The notes below the pieces were generated by a model. That model did no database searches and was not told the origin of the DNA. It saw nothing but the letters and a program-made list of their open reading frames with translations. A stretch of DNA of 64,000 nt from contig NZ_SOCE01000001.1 of assembly GCF_004365175.1 (NCBI RefSeq), forward strand, positions 2,467,154 to 2,531,153, given 5' to 3'. Shown here in pieces: positions 25,558-34,433 of this stretch. The position numbers and the translations under genes are program-made. This DNA is from Kribbella voronezhensis (GTDB lineage Bacteria; Actinomycetota; Actinomycetes; Propionibacteriales; Kribbellaceae). Every line of letters starts with the position of its first letter. The first letter of the stretch is position 1.

Positions 25558-26295
25558 GTGAGCCTGCCTGCCGGAGATCCCCGCCCTGACGAAGAGATCG
25601 AGCGTGTCCTGGTCGTCGTCGCCCATCCCGACGACCTCGACTTCGGTTCGGCCGGCACGATCGCCGGCTGGACCGGGGCCGGTATCGAGGTGAGCTACTG
25701 CCTGCTGACCGACGGCCAGGCCGGCGGGTTCGAGCCCGACCGGGATCGCGCCGAGATGCCCGCCGTACGCCGGTCCGAGCAGACGACGGCGGCCGGCCAC
25801 GTCGGCGTACGGGACCTGCATTTCCTGGGCTATGTCGATGGCGAGCTCGCGCCGACGCACGAGCTCGTCCGGGACATCGTGCGGGTGATCCGGAAGGTCC
25901 GGCCGCAGCGACTCGTCACCTCGTCGCCGGAGCGGAACTGGGCGCGGCTGCCCGCGTCGCACCCGGATCACCTGGCCGCGGGCGAGGCGACCACGCGCGC
26001 CTTCTTCCCTGCCGCGGGCAACCCGTTCGCGTTCCCCGAGCTGATCGCGGAAGGGCTCGAAGCGTGGACGGTGGGCGAGCTCTGGCTGGTCGCCCATCCC
26101 GAGAACAACCACTACGTCGACATCACCGAGCACTTCGACGCCAAGGTCAAGGCGATCCTGTCGCACGTCAGCCAGCACCCCGACCCGGACAACCTGCCAG
26201 ACCGGGTCAGGGCCTGGAATGCGCAGAACGCCGGCGCTGCGGGCTTGCCGGAGGGTCACCTCGCGGAGGCTTTCGCCGTCGTCCGCCTTGGCTGA
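25558..26295 (+). CDS. PIG-L / LmbE family zinc deacetylase
   Basis: A 245-residue zinc-dependent N-deacetylase of the MshB/Mca/PIG-L group. The metal motif VVVAHPDDLDFGSAG (AHPDD) and the distant ASHPDH are intact. Substrate unknown; mycothiol-type or N-acetyl sugar substrates are typical for the family. I prefer GTG at 25558 with GAGGA upstream; an in-frame GTG at 25531 overlapping the ClpR-like stop (GTGA) is an alternative and would couple the genes. The 3' end overlaps the convergent MFS gene by 89 bases. Confidence 0.88.
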   Translation: MSLPAGDPRPDEEIERVLVVVAHPDDLDFGSAGTIAGWTGAGIEVSYCLLTDGQAGGFEPDRDRAEMPAVRRSEQTTAAGHVGVRDLHFLGYVDGELAPTHELVRDIVRVIRKVRPQRLVTSSPERNWARLPASHPDHLAAGEATTRAFFPAAGNPFAFPELIAEGLEAWTVGELWLVAHPENNHYVDITEHFDAKVKAILSHVSQHPDPDNLPDRVRAWNAQNAGAAGLPEGHLAEAFAVVRLG

Positions 26296-27424
26296 GGCCG
26301 GTACTCCGCGGCGCCAGCCGCAAGCTGATCAACCAGGCCGCGGCGACGAACACGATGAGCAGGGCGAGTCCCGTCCGCAATGAGGTCCTGTCGACGACAG
26401 CCCCGATCAGCGGTGCGAACAATCCGCCGGCCGAGACCGCCAGCCCGAGGGTGACCCCGCTGGCGGTACCGGGCCGGGTCGGCAACAGGTCCTGCCCGAG
26501 CGTGATGTGCAACGAGAACGGCAGGGACAACGCGGTGCCGACGAGCGCGATCGCGCCGTACAGCGATGGTCCCGGGACCAGGAGAAGCACCGGCAGCAGG
26601 AGGGTTGTCGCGAGATAGCCGGCCCGTACTACGGCGAGCCGGCCCCATCGCTCGGCGAAGCGGCCGCCCAGTACCGTGCCGACGGCGGCCCCGGCGTACA
26701 GGGCGAACACGGCAGCTGTTGCGGCGCCACCTCCACCACCGACGCGCTGGACGGCGTACAGGCCGACGAATCCCGCCAAGCCGAGGTACGCGATGGAACG
26801 CAGTACGACGATCAGTGTGAGCTGCCCGAACGCGGACCAGTCGTCGGATCCCTTTGCTGTCGAGCGATTGGTTGCTGTCGGCTTGTACTTCGACAGCACC
26901 GGCAGTGTCACCGCTATGCCGACCAGAGCCGGTACTGCGAGCCAGCCGGTCGCTTGCAGGCCTAGTCGCGAGAGGACCGGGCCGGCTGCGAGCGGTGCAA
27001 GCACGAAGCCCGCGTTGCCACCTAGGGAGAACCAGCTCATCGCCCGATGACCGCCGCCCGTCACCACGCGGGCAATGCGAGCTGCAGACGGGTGGTACGC
27101 CGCTACGCCGAGCCCCACCATCGCTGCAGCTACCAGTGTCGTGGTGAAGGAGGTGGATGAGCCAAGGAGGATTACACCGGCTGCGCAGGTCAGCATGCTC
27201 GCCGGGAGGATCCAGGGCAGCGTGCGGCGGTCGACCAGCCAGCCGAAAGCGGGCTGCGTCGCTGCCGATGCCACCGTGCCGGCAAGGACGACGACCGACA
27301 CAGCCGAATAGCCGAGGCCTCGGTCGAGCACCAGGAACGGTACGAGGACGGGGATCAGGCCCTGGTAGAAGTCGACACCCGCGTGTCCCATGGCCATCAC
27401 CGGTGTCGCGCTGCGCTTCGTCAT
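26207..27424 (-). CDS. MFS transporter, fosmidomycin-resistance-like
   Basis: A 405-residue 12-helix major facilitator. HAGVDFYQGLIPVLVPFLV at the start and GWLVDRRTLPW (motif A region) match the Fsr-like MFS branch; no substrate can be assigned. ATG at 27422-27424 starts MTKRSATPVMAMGHAG; a longer frame would extend into the divergent regulator. The C-terminal 30 residues are basic and Pro-rich and overlap the PIG-L gene. It is divergent from an AraC regulator 55 bases away, the usual arrangement of an inducible pump. Confidence 0.88.
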   Translation of the reverse strand: MTKRSATPVMAMGHAGVDFYQGLIPVLVPFLVLDRGLGYSAVSVVVLAGTVASAATQPAFGWLVDRRTLPWILPASMLTCAAGVILLGSSTSFTTTLVAAAMVGLGVAAYHPSAARIARVVTGGGHRAMSWFSLGGNAGFVLAPLAAGPVLSRLGLQATGWLAVPALVGIAVTLPVLSKYKPTATNRSTAKGSDDWSAFGQLTLIVVLRSIAYLGLAGFVGLYAVQRVGGGGGAATAAVFALYAGAAVGTVLGGRFAERWGRLAVVRAGYLATTLLLPVLLLVPGPSLYGAIALVGTALSLPFSLHITLGQDLLPTRPGTASGVTLGLAVSAGGLFAPLIGAVVDRTSLRTGLALLIVFVAAAWLISLRLAPRSTGLSQGGRRRKPPRGDPPASPQRRRSAHSRP

Positions 27425-27441
27425 ACCTGCAAGGCTGCAAG

Positions 27442-27471
27442 CTGACCAGCCTGGCTGGCTTCCGGTAATCT
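27442..27471 (+). promoter_or_regulatory. Predicted leaderless promoter of the AraC gene with overlapping palindrome
   Basis: CTGACC (27442-27447) and TAATCT (27466-27471, TAnnnT type) are separated by 18 bases, and the ATG follows 8 bases later, so the message is probably leaderless. CCAGCC-T-GGCTGG (27446-27458) is a perfect palindrome lying over the spacer, a candidate operator for the divergent pair. Confidence 0.45.
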
Positions 27472-27479
27472 GCCAACAG

Positions 27480-28217
27480 ATGTCGAGAATCCGCCAGCAG
27501 CCCGAAGCGCCCACCGTCCTGCGCCAACTGGCCGGCGGCGAGCGGATCGACCTGCACCAGCACGACAACCACCAGATCGTCTACGCGGGCGCCGGGGTCG
27601 TCTCGATCACCACCGACCGGGGCACGTGGGTCGCACCCGCCACCCGCGCCATCTGGGTCCCTGCCGGCACACCACACGAGCACCGCGCGTACGGCGAGAC
27701 CGCGCTGCACCTGGTCGGTCTCGCGGACAACCCACTGGGCCTGACGACACCCGCAGTACTCACGGTCCATCCACTGCTGCGTGAACTGATCATTGCCTAC
27801 ACAGACGACCCTGCTGACGACAGCGCGGCCCGGCGAAGGTTGCGCGCAGTACTGCTGGACCAGTTGCGCCTGTCGACCGAGCAGACCGCGCTGCGCCTCC
27901 CAGCAGCTCGCGACGGCCGCCTGGCCGCCGTCTGCGCGATCCTCGCCGCCGACCCAGCCGACAACCGACCACTGCCGGCCCTCGGCTCTGCGGTGGGCGC
28001 CAGCGAACGGACCCTCTCCCGCTTGTTCCGCTCGGAGTTCGCCATGACCTTCCCGCAGTGGCGCACGCAGCTCCGCCTCCACCACGCCGTCGTCCTCCTC
28101 GCCGAGGGCCACCCCGTCACCGCCGTTGCGCACCTCTGCGGCTGGTCCACCCCCAGCGCCTTCATCGACACCTACAAGGAGATCTTCACCACCACTCCCG
28201 GCCGGAGAGTGCGCTAA
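27480..28217 (+). CDS. AraC family transcriptional regulator
   Basis: A 245-residue regulator. An N-terminal cupin (HQHDNHQIVYAGAGVVSIT, WVPAGTPHEHRA) binds an unknown effector; the C-terminal double helix-turn-helix contains ASERTLSRLFRSEFAMTF and AVAHLCGWSTPSAFIDTYKE. It probably controls the divergent MFS pump. There is no Shine-Dalgarno sequence, and a TAnnnT box 8 bases upstream suggests leaderless translation. Confidence 0.9.
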   Translation: MSRIRQQPEAPTVLRQLAGGERIDLHQHDNHQIVYAGAGVVSITTDRGTWVAPATRAIWVPAGTPHEHRAYGETALHLVGLADNPLGLTTPAVLTVHPLLRELIIAYTDDPADDSAARRRLRAVLLDQLRLSTEQTALRLPAARDGRLAAVCAILAADPADNRPLPALGSAVGASERTLSRLFRSEFAMTFPQWRTQLRLHHAVVLLAEGHPVTAVAHLCGWSTPSAFIDTYKEIFTTTPGRRVR

Positions 28218-28257
28218 TCACGTTGCGCGACCTCGCCGGAGCCACGAAGGTGCAGCC

Positions 28258-29004
28258 ATGACTGTTTCTTGCTGGGTGGTTGGTAGTGGGCCGGCGGTGC
28301 TGCTTGTGCACGCGGGAGTAGCGGATGCGCGCATGTGGCGGCGGCAGGTGGAGGAGCTGGCGGCGGACCACCAGGTGATCACGATGGATCTGCGCGGGTA
28401 CGGCGAGACGCCGTTGGAGGTGGGCGCCAAGTACTCCGATGCCGGCGACCTGCTGGCCGTGCTGGACGAGGTCGGCGCGACCGAGGTGACCGCGGTCGGA
28501 GCGTCGTTCGGCGGGTATGTGGTGCAGCAGGCGGCCAGTCGGCAGCCGGAGCGGTTCAGCCGGCTGGTGTTGATCTGCGCGCCGACCGACAACGTGGAGC
28601 CGACCGACGACCTGCGCGCGGTGTGGGCCGAAGAGAATCAGTTGCTGGAAGCCGGTGACGTCGCCGGAGCCACCGACCTGATGGTGCGGAGCTGGCTGGG
28701 ACCGGAGGCGGACGACGAGGCGCGCGAACTGCTCCGGGCGATGCAGGGACGCGCCTACGAGCTGCAGCTGGCCGCGGGCGACGACGTGACCAACGAGGAG
28801 TACCCCGTCGAGCCGGAGAAGCTCAGCATGCCCGTGCGGCTGATCACGGGTGAGCACGACTTCGCGTTCTTCACCAACAGCGCGGACTACCTTGCCGAGC
28901 GGCTACCAGCCTCGGAGCGGATCCATCTGCCGTGGGCCGGTCACCTGCCGACCCTCGAGCGCCCCGAGGAAGGCACCGCGCTGATCCGCGCCGCGCTGTC
29001 CTGA
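28258..29004 (+). CDS. Alpha/beta hydrolase
   Basis: A 248-residue hydrolase of the alpha/beta fold. Oxyanion region LLVHAGVADARMW, nucleophile Ser in VGASFGGYVVQQ, Asp in ITGEHDFAFF and His in WAGHLPTLE form an apparently complete triad. Substrate unknown. It starts 40 bases after the AraC stop, on the same strand, and may be co-transcribed. GAAGG precedes ATG 28258. Confidence 0.85.
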   Translation: MTVSCWVVGSGPAVLLVHAGVADARMWRRQVEELAADHQVITMDLRGYGETPLEVGAKYSDAGDLLAVLDEVGATEVTAVGASFGGYVVQQAASRQPERFSRLVLICAPTDNVEPTDDLRAVWAEENQLLEAGDVAGATDLMVRSWLGPEADDEARELLRAMQGRAYELQLAAGDDVTNEEYPVEPEKLSMPVRLITGEHDFAFFTNSADYLAERLPASERIHLPWAGHLPTLERPEEGTALIRAALS

Positions 29005-29028
29005 TCCTTGTTCTGAACAGCCACGCAC

Positions 29029-29067
29029 GAGCGCCCACCTCCCCGGCGTACCGGAGGGTGGGCGCTC
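29029..29067. terminator. Bidirectional terminator between hydrolase and pepC
   Basis: GAGCGCCCACCTCC (from 29029) pairs with GGAGGGTGGGCGCTC (to 29067) with one bulged base. It lies between the convergent stops at 29004 and 29083. Confidence 0.75.
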
Positions 29068-29082
29068 TCGTGGTGCCGGAGG

Positions 29083-30405
29083 TCAGTCGGCGAGGGCGCC
29101 CATCGGGTCCCAGGCCGGCAGCACGATCGGCTCGTCGTCGAGGCGGGCCTGCAGCTCGGCGGGCAGCGCGGACCGGCGTACGGCGATCTCGAAGACGTGC
29201 TCGGCGTACCACGAGTCGTTCATGGTCCAGTAGCCGTTGTCGCCCTTCTCGTCGCCCCAGCTGTTCTCGACCCGCCAGCGACGCGGCTTGCCGTCGAGCA
29301 CGTCGACCCCGGTGAACAGCATCGCGTGCGTCATCAGCGTCTCGTGGTGCACGAGCCGCTCGGCCTTGTCCAGCGTGAACTCGGTGTCGTAGACCGAGCC
29401 GTAGTCGTACAGGTTCGCGTCCCAGTAGCCGAGGTCGGCGTTCATCTGCTTGCCGACGTCGCAGCCGAACCAGACCGGCTCGCCACCGACGATGGCGTCC
29501 TGGGTGAGCTGCTTCATCAGGTCGACCTCGACGTTCAGGTAGACCACCGGCGGCGCGTCGATCACGTTGCCGAGGTAGTCGACGGTGAAGGTCTTGCCGG
29601 ACGGGCTGGTCTCACGCGGGTCGTGCACGATGCACACGTACTCGTCGATCGGCACCGTCACGTAGTTCTCGGCGAACTCGGCCGGCGTGGTCCAGCCGTC
29701 GCGGTGGAAGCCCTTGTCGCTGTCCTTCCACTGCCACAGGAACTTCTGCGGCGGCGTCCCCAGGTGGATGCTCAGCACCCGGTGGATGGTGGTCAGCAGC
29801 TCCTGCTTGTGCGCCCGCTTGGCCTCGACGCCGTCGATCTTGCGCAGGTCGCGCGCGCCCTGGCGGAGCAGCTTGCGCAGCGTGTCGTTCATCTGTGCGG
29901 TGGCCGACGAGCTCTCGGTCTCCGGCATCGCCGACTTCGGCACCAGGCCGTGCTTGCGGACCAGCGCGACGAACATGTTCCACTGGCCGCCGTCGCCGAT
30001 CGGGTCGGACAGCAGGTGCGCCACCGTCCGGTCGTCGACGTCACGGTCGCCGGTCTCGATCATCGCCTCGAGGAAGAAGTTCGACCGCTCGAACTTGTCC
30101 CAGAACAGCAGGTAGTTCTGGGAGAACTCGAAGTCCTTGACGCCCAGTTTCTCGGCGGCGCCGACCCGGAGCAGGTTCAGCCCGGCAAAAAGCCAGCACC
30201 GGCCGCTCTTCTTCTGATTCGTCACCTTCCAGTCGTCGAGCAGGTTCGACACCGAATGGTCGATCCCGGTGACGATCTGGCGGTCGAGCGCGAGGTTGGC
30301 GATCGGTGTCTGGGTGACTGCGTTCTGCATCACCCGGTACGACGGGTGTGCCGCGAACTCCTTCTCGAAGAGCTCGAGCTGTTCGGCAGTGAGATTCCGC
30401 TCCAT
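29083..30405 (-). CDS. pepC: Aminopeptidase C (bleomycin-hydrolase-like C1 peptidase)
   Basis: A 440-residue cytoplasmic cysteine aminopeptidase that normally forms a self-compartmentalising hexamer. The catalytic Cys is in NQKKSGRCWLFAGLN, His in ETLMTHAMLFTGVD and Asn in WRVENSWGDEKGDNGY. Length and architecture are those of PepC/BLMH. The family can inactivate bleomycin; that is a family property, not shown here. The ATG start lies at 30403-30405. Confidence 0.95.
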   Translation of the reverse strand: MERNLTAEQLELFEKEFAAHPSYRVMQNAVTQTPIANLALDRQIVTGIDHSVSNLLDDWKVTNQKKSGRCWLFAGLNLLRVGAAEKLGVKDFEFSQNYLLFWDKFERSNFFLEAMIETGDRDVDDRTVAHLLSDPIGDGGQWNMFVALVRKHGLVPKSAMPETESSSATAQMNDTLRKLLRQGARDLRKIDGVEAKRAHKQELLTTIHRVLSIHLGTPPQKFLWQWKDSDKGFHRDGWTTPAEFAENYVTVPIDEYVCIVHDPRETSPSGKTFTVDYLGNVIDAPPVVYLNVEVDLMKQLTQDAIVGGEPVWFGCDVGKQMNADLGYWDANLYDYGSVYDTEFTLDKAERLVHHETLMTHAMLFTGVDVLDGKPRRWRVENSWGDEKGDNGYWTMNDSWYAEHVFEIAVRRSALPAELQARLDDEPIVLPAWDPMGALAD

Positions 30406-30478
30406 AGCACTCGACGGTATAACAGCGGCAAAGCGCCCGGCGCCCCTGACGGGGTGGCGAACATGTGCCCTGTCCGGT

Positions 30479-30510
30479 TCCCGCCACCGGTGAGACGGGT
30501 GGTGGCGGGA
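30479..30510 (-). terminator. Terminator of the kinase/regulator operon
   Basis: TCCCGCCACC (30479-30488) and GGTGGCGGGA (30501-30510) form a perfect 10-bp stem with a 12-base loop, 8 bases beyond the response-regulator stop. Confidence 0.75.
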
Positions 30511-30518
30511 TCCGGTCG

Positions 30519-31160
30519 TCAGACCAGGCGGCGGTCGGTGGCCCAGCGGGTCAGTTCGTGGCGGTTGGAGAGCTGGAGTTTGCGCAGTACGGAGGAGACG
30601 TGGGTCTCGACGGTCTTCACCGAGATGAAGAGCTCGCGGGCCACTTCCTTGTAGGCGTAGCCGCGGGCGATCAGCCGCAGTACTTCGCGTTCGCGCTGGG
30701 ACAGCCGGTCCAGGTCCTCGTCCACCGAGGCGATGTCGATCGCGCCGGAGAACGCGTCCAGGACGAAGCCGGCCAGCCGCGGGGAGAACACCGCGTCGCC
30801 GTCGGCCACCCGGCCGATCGCGTCGACCAACTCGGTACCGCTGATGTTCTTGGTGACGTAGCCGCGCGCGCCGGCCCGGATCACGCCGATCACGTCCTCG
30901 GCCGCGTCGGACACCGACAGCGCGAGGAACTTGATGTCGGGGTGCCGCTGGTGCACCTGCTTCATCACCTCGGTGCCACCACCGCCCGGCAGGTGCACGT
31001 CGAGCAGGACGACGTCGGGTTCGGTCGCGACGATCGCCTTCACCGCGGAATCGACGTCGGCACCCTCGCCGACGATGTCGACCGCGGTGCCGATCTCGCT
31101 GCGAACGCCGGCCCGGAACATGTCGTGGTCGTCGATGACGACCACTCGCCGCTGTGTCAT
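30519..31160 (-). CDS. NarL/LuxR-type response regulator
   Basis: A 213-residue two-component regulator. The receiver domain has the acidic pair IDDHD and phosphoacceptor Asp54 in VVLLDVHLPGG; the C-terminal LuxR helix-turn-helix is LSQREREVLRLIARGYAYKE through SVKTVETHVSSVLRKLQLS. Its start overlaps the kinase stop (ATGA). Likely targets are the divergent PspC gene and other envelope-stress genes, by analogy with LiaRS/PspC systems. Confidence 0.93.
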   Translation of the reverse strand: MTQRRVVVIDDHDMFRAGVRSEIGTAVDIVGEGADVDSAVKAIVATEPDVVLLDVHLPGGGGTEVMKQVHQRHPDIKFLALSVSDAAEDVIGVIRAGARGYVTKNISGTELVDAIGRVADGDAVFSPRLAGFVLDAFSGAIDIASVDEDLDRLSQREREVLRLIARGYAYKEVARELFISVKTVETHVSSVLRKLQLSNRHELTRWATDRRLV

Positions 31161-32668
31161 CTGTCCATCTCCAGTCGCACTTCGGTACCTGTTTCCGGGT
31201 TCGACCGCACTGTTGCGCGGCCGCCGTGCCGTTCCATCCTGCCCATCACGCTGTGCCGCAGACCGAGCCGGTCCTCGGGCACCCCGTCGGTGTCGAAGCC
31301 CTTGCCCCGGTCCCGGACGAAGATCTCCGCCCGGTCGCCGTCGACCTCGACGAACACGTCGATCTTGTCAGCTCCGGAGTGCTTCGCGGAGTTCACCATC
31401 GACTCCCGCGCCGCGCGCACCATCGCCGACAGTCCTTCGGTCAGCTCGCAGTCGCCGACCGTGACGACCTCGACCGGTACGCCGTGGGAGTCCTCCACCT
31501 CGGCAGCGGCCCGCTTGGCCGCCCCTGCGAGGGTCTGGTCGGTCTTGTCGTCCTCGTCGTACAACCAGGACCGCAGGTCGCGCTCCTGCGACCTCGCCAG
31601 CCGTACGACGGCTCGCGGGTCGTTCGCCTGCTTCTGGATCAGCGCCAGGGTCTGCAGCACCGAGTCGTGCAGGTGGGCGGCCATGTCGGCACGCTCCTGT
31701 GAGCGGATGCGCTCACTGCGCTCAGCGTTCAGGTCACGGGTCAGGCGGTGCACCCAGGGTCCGGCGATCACGCCGATGCCGACCACTGCGAGCAGCAGGG
31801 CGATCAGCACGTCGCCGACCATCGACAGCCGGCCGTTCTGCACGAGGAAGACGGTCACGGCGGTGCCGAGCAGGACCAGCCCGACCACGACCCGGATGAT
31901 CGACTTCCAGCCGCCCTTGCCGAACAGCATGCCCAGCGTCGGCGCCTTGTTGGTCCAGGCGGCCTTCTGGCCTTCGTCGGCCTGCCGCCAGATCAGCGCA
32001 AGACCGGTGCCGGCGAACACCAGCGGCCAGAACATCTTTCCGGCGATGCCGAGGCCGGCCACGTTCAGCAGCAGCAGGATGCCGATGCCGACGACGACCA
32101 GGGCGGTCATCTGACCGCGGTTCTTCTCCCGCCGGCGCGCTTTGCTCTCGGTCATCGGCGGCGGCTGGTCCGAACGCAGGCCGCCGCGGGTATGCGCGGC
32201 CAGACCGGGTGCCGCCGGCACGGTCGGAGCCGCGAGCGGCATCAGGAACCAGAGCGCCGCATAGATCAGTACGCCGAAGCCGCCGAAGATCGTGGCGCCG
32301 ATGAACACCAGCCGGACGACGGTGTCGGACACGTTGAGGTGATCGGCCACCCCACCGGCAACCCCACTAACCACCCGCCCCTCAGCCCGCCGATAAGCCC
32401 GCCGCACCGGCGGCACCTCCTGCGGCCCCCCACCCGGCACCCCACCACCCGGTACGCCGTACTGCCCGGTGCCCGGCGCGCCGCCGTACTGGCCGGTGCC
32501 CGGCGTCGGGCCGTACTGACCGGCTGATGCGTCCTGGGTGTTGCCTTGCGGTGTGCCGCCGTACTGACTGGTGCCGGGCCCCGGCGTACCGGGGGCGTGC
32601 GGAGCGGCGGGTGGGACCCCCTGTCCTGGGGGTCCGCCCGGAGGCGCGGCGGCGGCTGGTTGGCTCAT
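31157..32668 (-). CDS. PspC-domain sensor histidine kinase
   Basis: A membrane sensor kinase of about 503 residues. A Pro/Gly/Gln-rich N-terminus of about 85 residues (several QYG repeats) precedes a PspC domain (RVVSGVAGGVADHLNV then a helix), four or so further membrane segments, a NarX/DesK-type HisKA_3 helix with AAHLHDSVLQTLALIQ (phospho-His) and a HATPase domain (ESMVNSAKHSG, VRDRGKGFD). PspC in the kinase suggests membrane-stress sensing. ATG 32668 has GGAG immediately adjacent; GTG at 32683 is an alternative start. It forms an operon with the regulator. Confidence 0.9.
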   Translation of the reverse strand: MSQPAAAAPPGGPPGQGVPPAAPHAPGTPGPGTSQYGGTPQGNTQDASAGQYGPTPGTGQYGGAPGTGQYGVPGGGVPGGGPQEVPPVRRAYRRAEGRVVSGVAGGVADHLNVSDTVVRLVFIGATIFGGFGVLIYAALWFLMPLAAPTVPAAPGLAAHTRGGLRSDQPPPMTESKARRREKNRGQMTALVVVGIGILLLLNVAGLGIAGKMFWPLVFAGTGLALIWRQADEGQKAAWTNKAPTLGMLFGKGGWKSIIRVVVGLVLLGTAVTVFLVQNGRLSMVGDVLIALLLAVVGIGVIAGPWVHRLTRDLNAERSERIRSQERADMAAHLHDSVLQTLALIQKQANDPRAVVRLARSQERDLRSWLYDEDDKTDQTLAGAAKRAAAEVEDSHGVPVEVVTVGDCELTEGLSAMVRAARESMVNSAKHSGADKIDVFVEVDGDRAEIFVRDRGKGFDTDGVPEDRLGLRHSVMGRMERHGGRATVRSNPETGTEVRLEMDR

Positions 32669-32861
32669 CTCCACGATCGTCACATGCGCACGGGGCCGAC
32701 ACCAGCAGGCTTGTCCCCGGCCCGCACCTCAGCTGCCTCTCGCGCCGCTCAGGGTCGCGCCGGGGAGAACCCCTAGCTGACCGTGCCAGGAGGGCGACCA
32801 GGGGTCACCAGAGGGGGATCCCCGATGGTGGTCCGGGCGGCAGCGGGACACTATCGGTGTC

Positions 32862-34199
32862 ATGGAGCAGAACTCGAGCGGCCAGGGCCCGGACGGTGGT
32901 TTCAACCCCGCCCCCCTGCGCGACGTGCAGAACTGGCGCCGGAGCCGGTCCGACCGGATGGTCGCCGGCGTCTGCGGCGGTATGGGCCGGGCCCTCAACA
33001 TCGACCCGGTGCTGATCCGGGTGGTGATGGCGGTCCTGATCCTCACCGGTCCCGGCATCATCTTCTACGCCGCCGCCTGGGCGATGATGCCGGACGAAGG
33101 GTCCGACCGCTCACCTGCCCAGGGCCTGCTCGGCGACCGGATCCGCCCCGACCACCCGTGGCTCTGGCCGATCGTGATCGGTGTCTGCGTGTTCGTCGCG
33201 ATCGCGATGATGTCGTCCTTCAACTTCGGCAAACTGGTGCCCGGTCCGCTCGTGGTGCTCGGTGTGCTCTGGCTGGTGTTCCGCCGCAAGCACGGCCACT
33301 CCTGGCCCGGCCGCGGCCGGCGCTCACAGTGGACCGGCGGCGGCAACCCCCGCGGCCAGTGGAGCGGCGGCGGCACGAACTGGGTGCCGCAGAACCCGGG
33401 CTGGACCAAGGTCGACCCCACCAGCACGACTCCGGCCGCGACCGCCCCGCGACCGCAGGACACCGTCCCCACCAGCCCGCCGCAGGACCGCGTCACCGCA
33501 CCGGTCCAGCCGGTCTGGACCGAGGACGACCCGCTCGGCCTGTACGTCGACGAGCCGCCCGCGCCGGTCAGGTCCGCCGCCCCGGCGGCACCTCCCGTGC
33601 CAGGCATGCGCGGTGTGAAGCCGGTCGTCGTGCTGCTGACCGGGCTCGCCATCGCGATCGCCTGGCTGGCCGGCGCCGCCGTACCGCTCATGCTGGTGGT
33701 CGGACTGGGCACGCTCGGCCTCGGCATGCTGGTCGGTGGATTCCTCGGCCGCACGATGGCCCTGCTGCCGCTCGGCATCCTGCTCGCCCTCGGCGTCGCG
33801 GCCAGCACGATCTTCCCGACCATCCCGCACCAGTTCACCGACACGAACTTCGTCGCGACCACGGACACCACGGTCGACGCCACCAGTACGGCGTACCACT
33901 TCGACGCGGGCTCGGTGCATCTCGACCTGACCAAGGCGAATTTCGCCAAGACCGGCGCCAAGGTGGTCGTCGACGGCCGGGTCGGCGAGATCGTCGTCAA
34001 GGTCCCCGAGAACGTGGACGTGACCGGGACGGTGCGGACCCAGACCGGCGACCTGAACCTGCTGGGCCAGCACAAGGGCGGCCACAACCTCGACGCGACG
34101 GTGCTCAACGACCTCGGTGCCGATGGCAAAGCCGGGCCCGCGTCGGTCACACTGGACCTGAATCTTAAACTCGGCAGCATCAGGGTGGAGCGCGGATGA
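32862..34199 (+). CDS. PspC and LiaF-like C-terminal domain membrane protein
   Basis: A 445-residue protein divergent from the PspC kinase. It has an N-terminal PspC domain (RMVAGVCGGMGRALNIDPVLIRVV), two or three membrane segments, a Pro/Thr-rich linker (about 150-240), a second hydrophobic block, and a C-terminal beta-solenoid region (VHLDLTKANFAKTGAKVVVD, then EIVVKVPENVDVTG) like the LiaF / cell-wall-active-antibiotic-response domain. LiaF proteins restrain the cognate kinase, so this is a plausible third component of the system (inference). Its stop overlaps the next start (ATGA). Confidence 0.88.
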   Translation: MEQNSSGQGPDGGFNPAPLRDVQNWRRSRSDRMVAGVCGGMGRALNIDPVLIRVVMAVLILTGPGIIFYAAAWAMMPDEGSDRSPAQGLLGDRIRPDHPWLWPIVIGVCVFVAIAMMSSFNFGKLVPGPLVVLGVLWLVFRRKHGHSWPGRGRRSQWTGGGNPRGQWSGGGTNWVPQNPGWTKVDPTSTTPAATAPRPQDTVPTSPPQDRVTAPVQPVWTEDDPLGLYVDEPPAPVRSAAPAAPPVPGMRGVKPVVVLLTGLAIAIAWLAGAAVPLMLVVGLGTLGLGMLVGGFLGRTMALLPLGILLALGVAASTIFPTIPHQFTDTNFVATTDTTVDATSTAYHFDAGSVHLDLTKANFAKTGAKVVVDGRVGEIVVKVPENVDVTGTVRTQTGDLNLLGQHKGGHNLDATVLNDLGADGKAGPASVTLDLNLKLGSIRVERG

Positions 34200-34375
34200 G
34201 GAAGACGAAGCCGGACGTCCCCGGCGTCATCGCCGGCACCGTCCTGACCGGTGCCGCCACGATCTGGGTCCTCAACGACAACGGCGTCATCCAGACCGAC
34301 GACCTCGGCCTGACCGCCGCGCTGCTGCTGGTCGCCGCCGGCATCGTCGGCCTGGCCGCCTCGAACCGCGGCTGA
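34196..34375 (+). CDS. Small two-helix membrane protein
   Basis: A 59-residue protein starting MRKTKPDVPGVIAGTVLTG. Two hydrophobic stretches (about residues 10-25 and 38-56) are separated by LNDNGVIQTDD. ATG overlaps the upstream PspC stop (ATGA at 34196-34199), a strong sign of coupled translation, and codon use is normal. It is probably an accessory of the PspC/LiaF-like protein. I recognise no family. Confidence 0.75.
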   Translation: MRKTKPDVPGVIAGTVLTGAATIWVLNDNGVIQTDDLGLTAALLLVAAGIVGLAASNRG

Positions 34376-34395
34376 CCTCACCGAAACCGAAACCG

Positions 34396-34426
34396 TTGGA
34401 CCGCTCCGCCGCTGAGTTCGTAAGGT
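34396..34426 (+). promoter_or_regulatory. Predicted promoter of the exporter leader
   Basis: TTGGAC (34396-34401) and TAAGGT (34421-34426, TAnnnT type) with a 19-base spacer. The leader-peptide GTG begins 8 bases after the -10 box, so the transcript may start at or next to that codon. Confidence 0.4.
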
Positions 34427-34433
34427 AGCGGCC

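Noticed and set aside
30465..32114. Long plus-strand open frame of about 549 codons
   Set aside because: It is antisense to the two-component operon, whose domains are unmistakable; long antisense frames are expected at this GC content.
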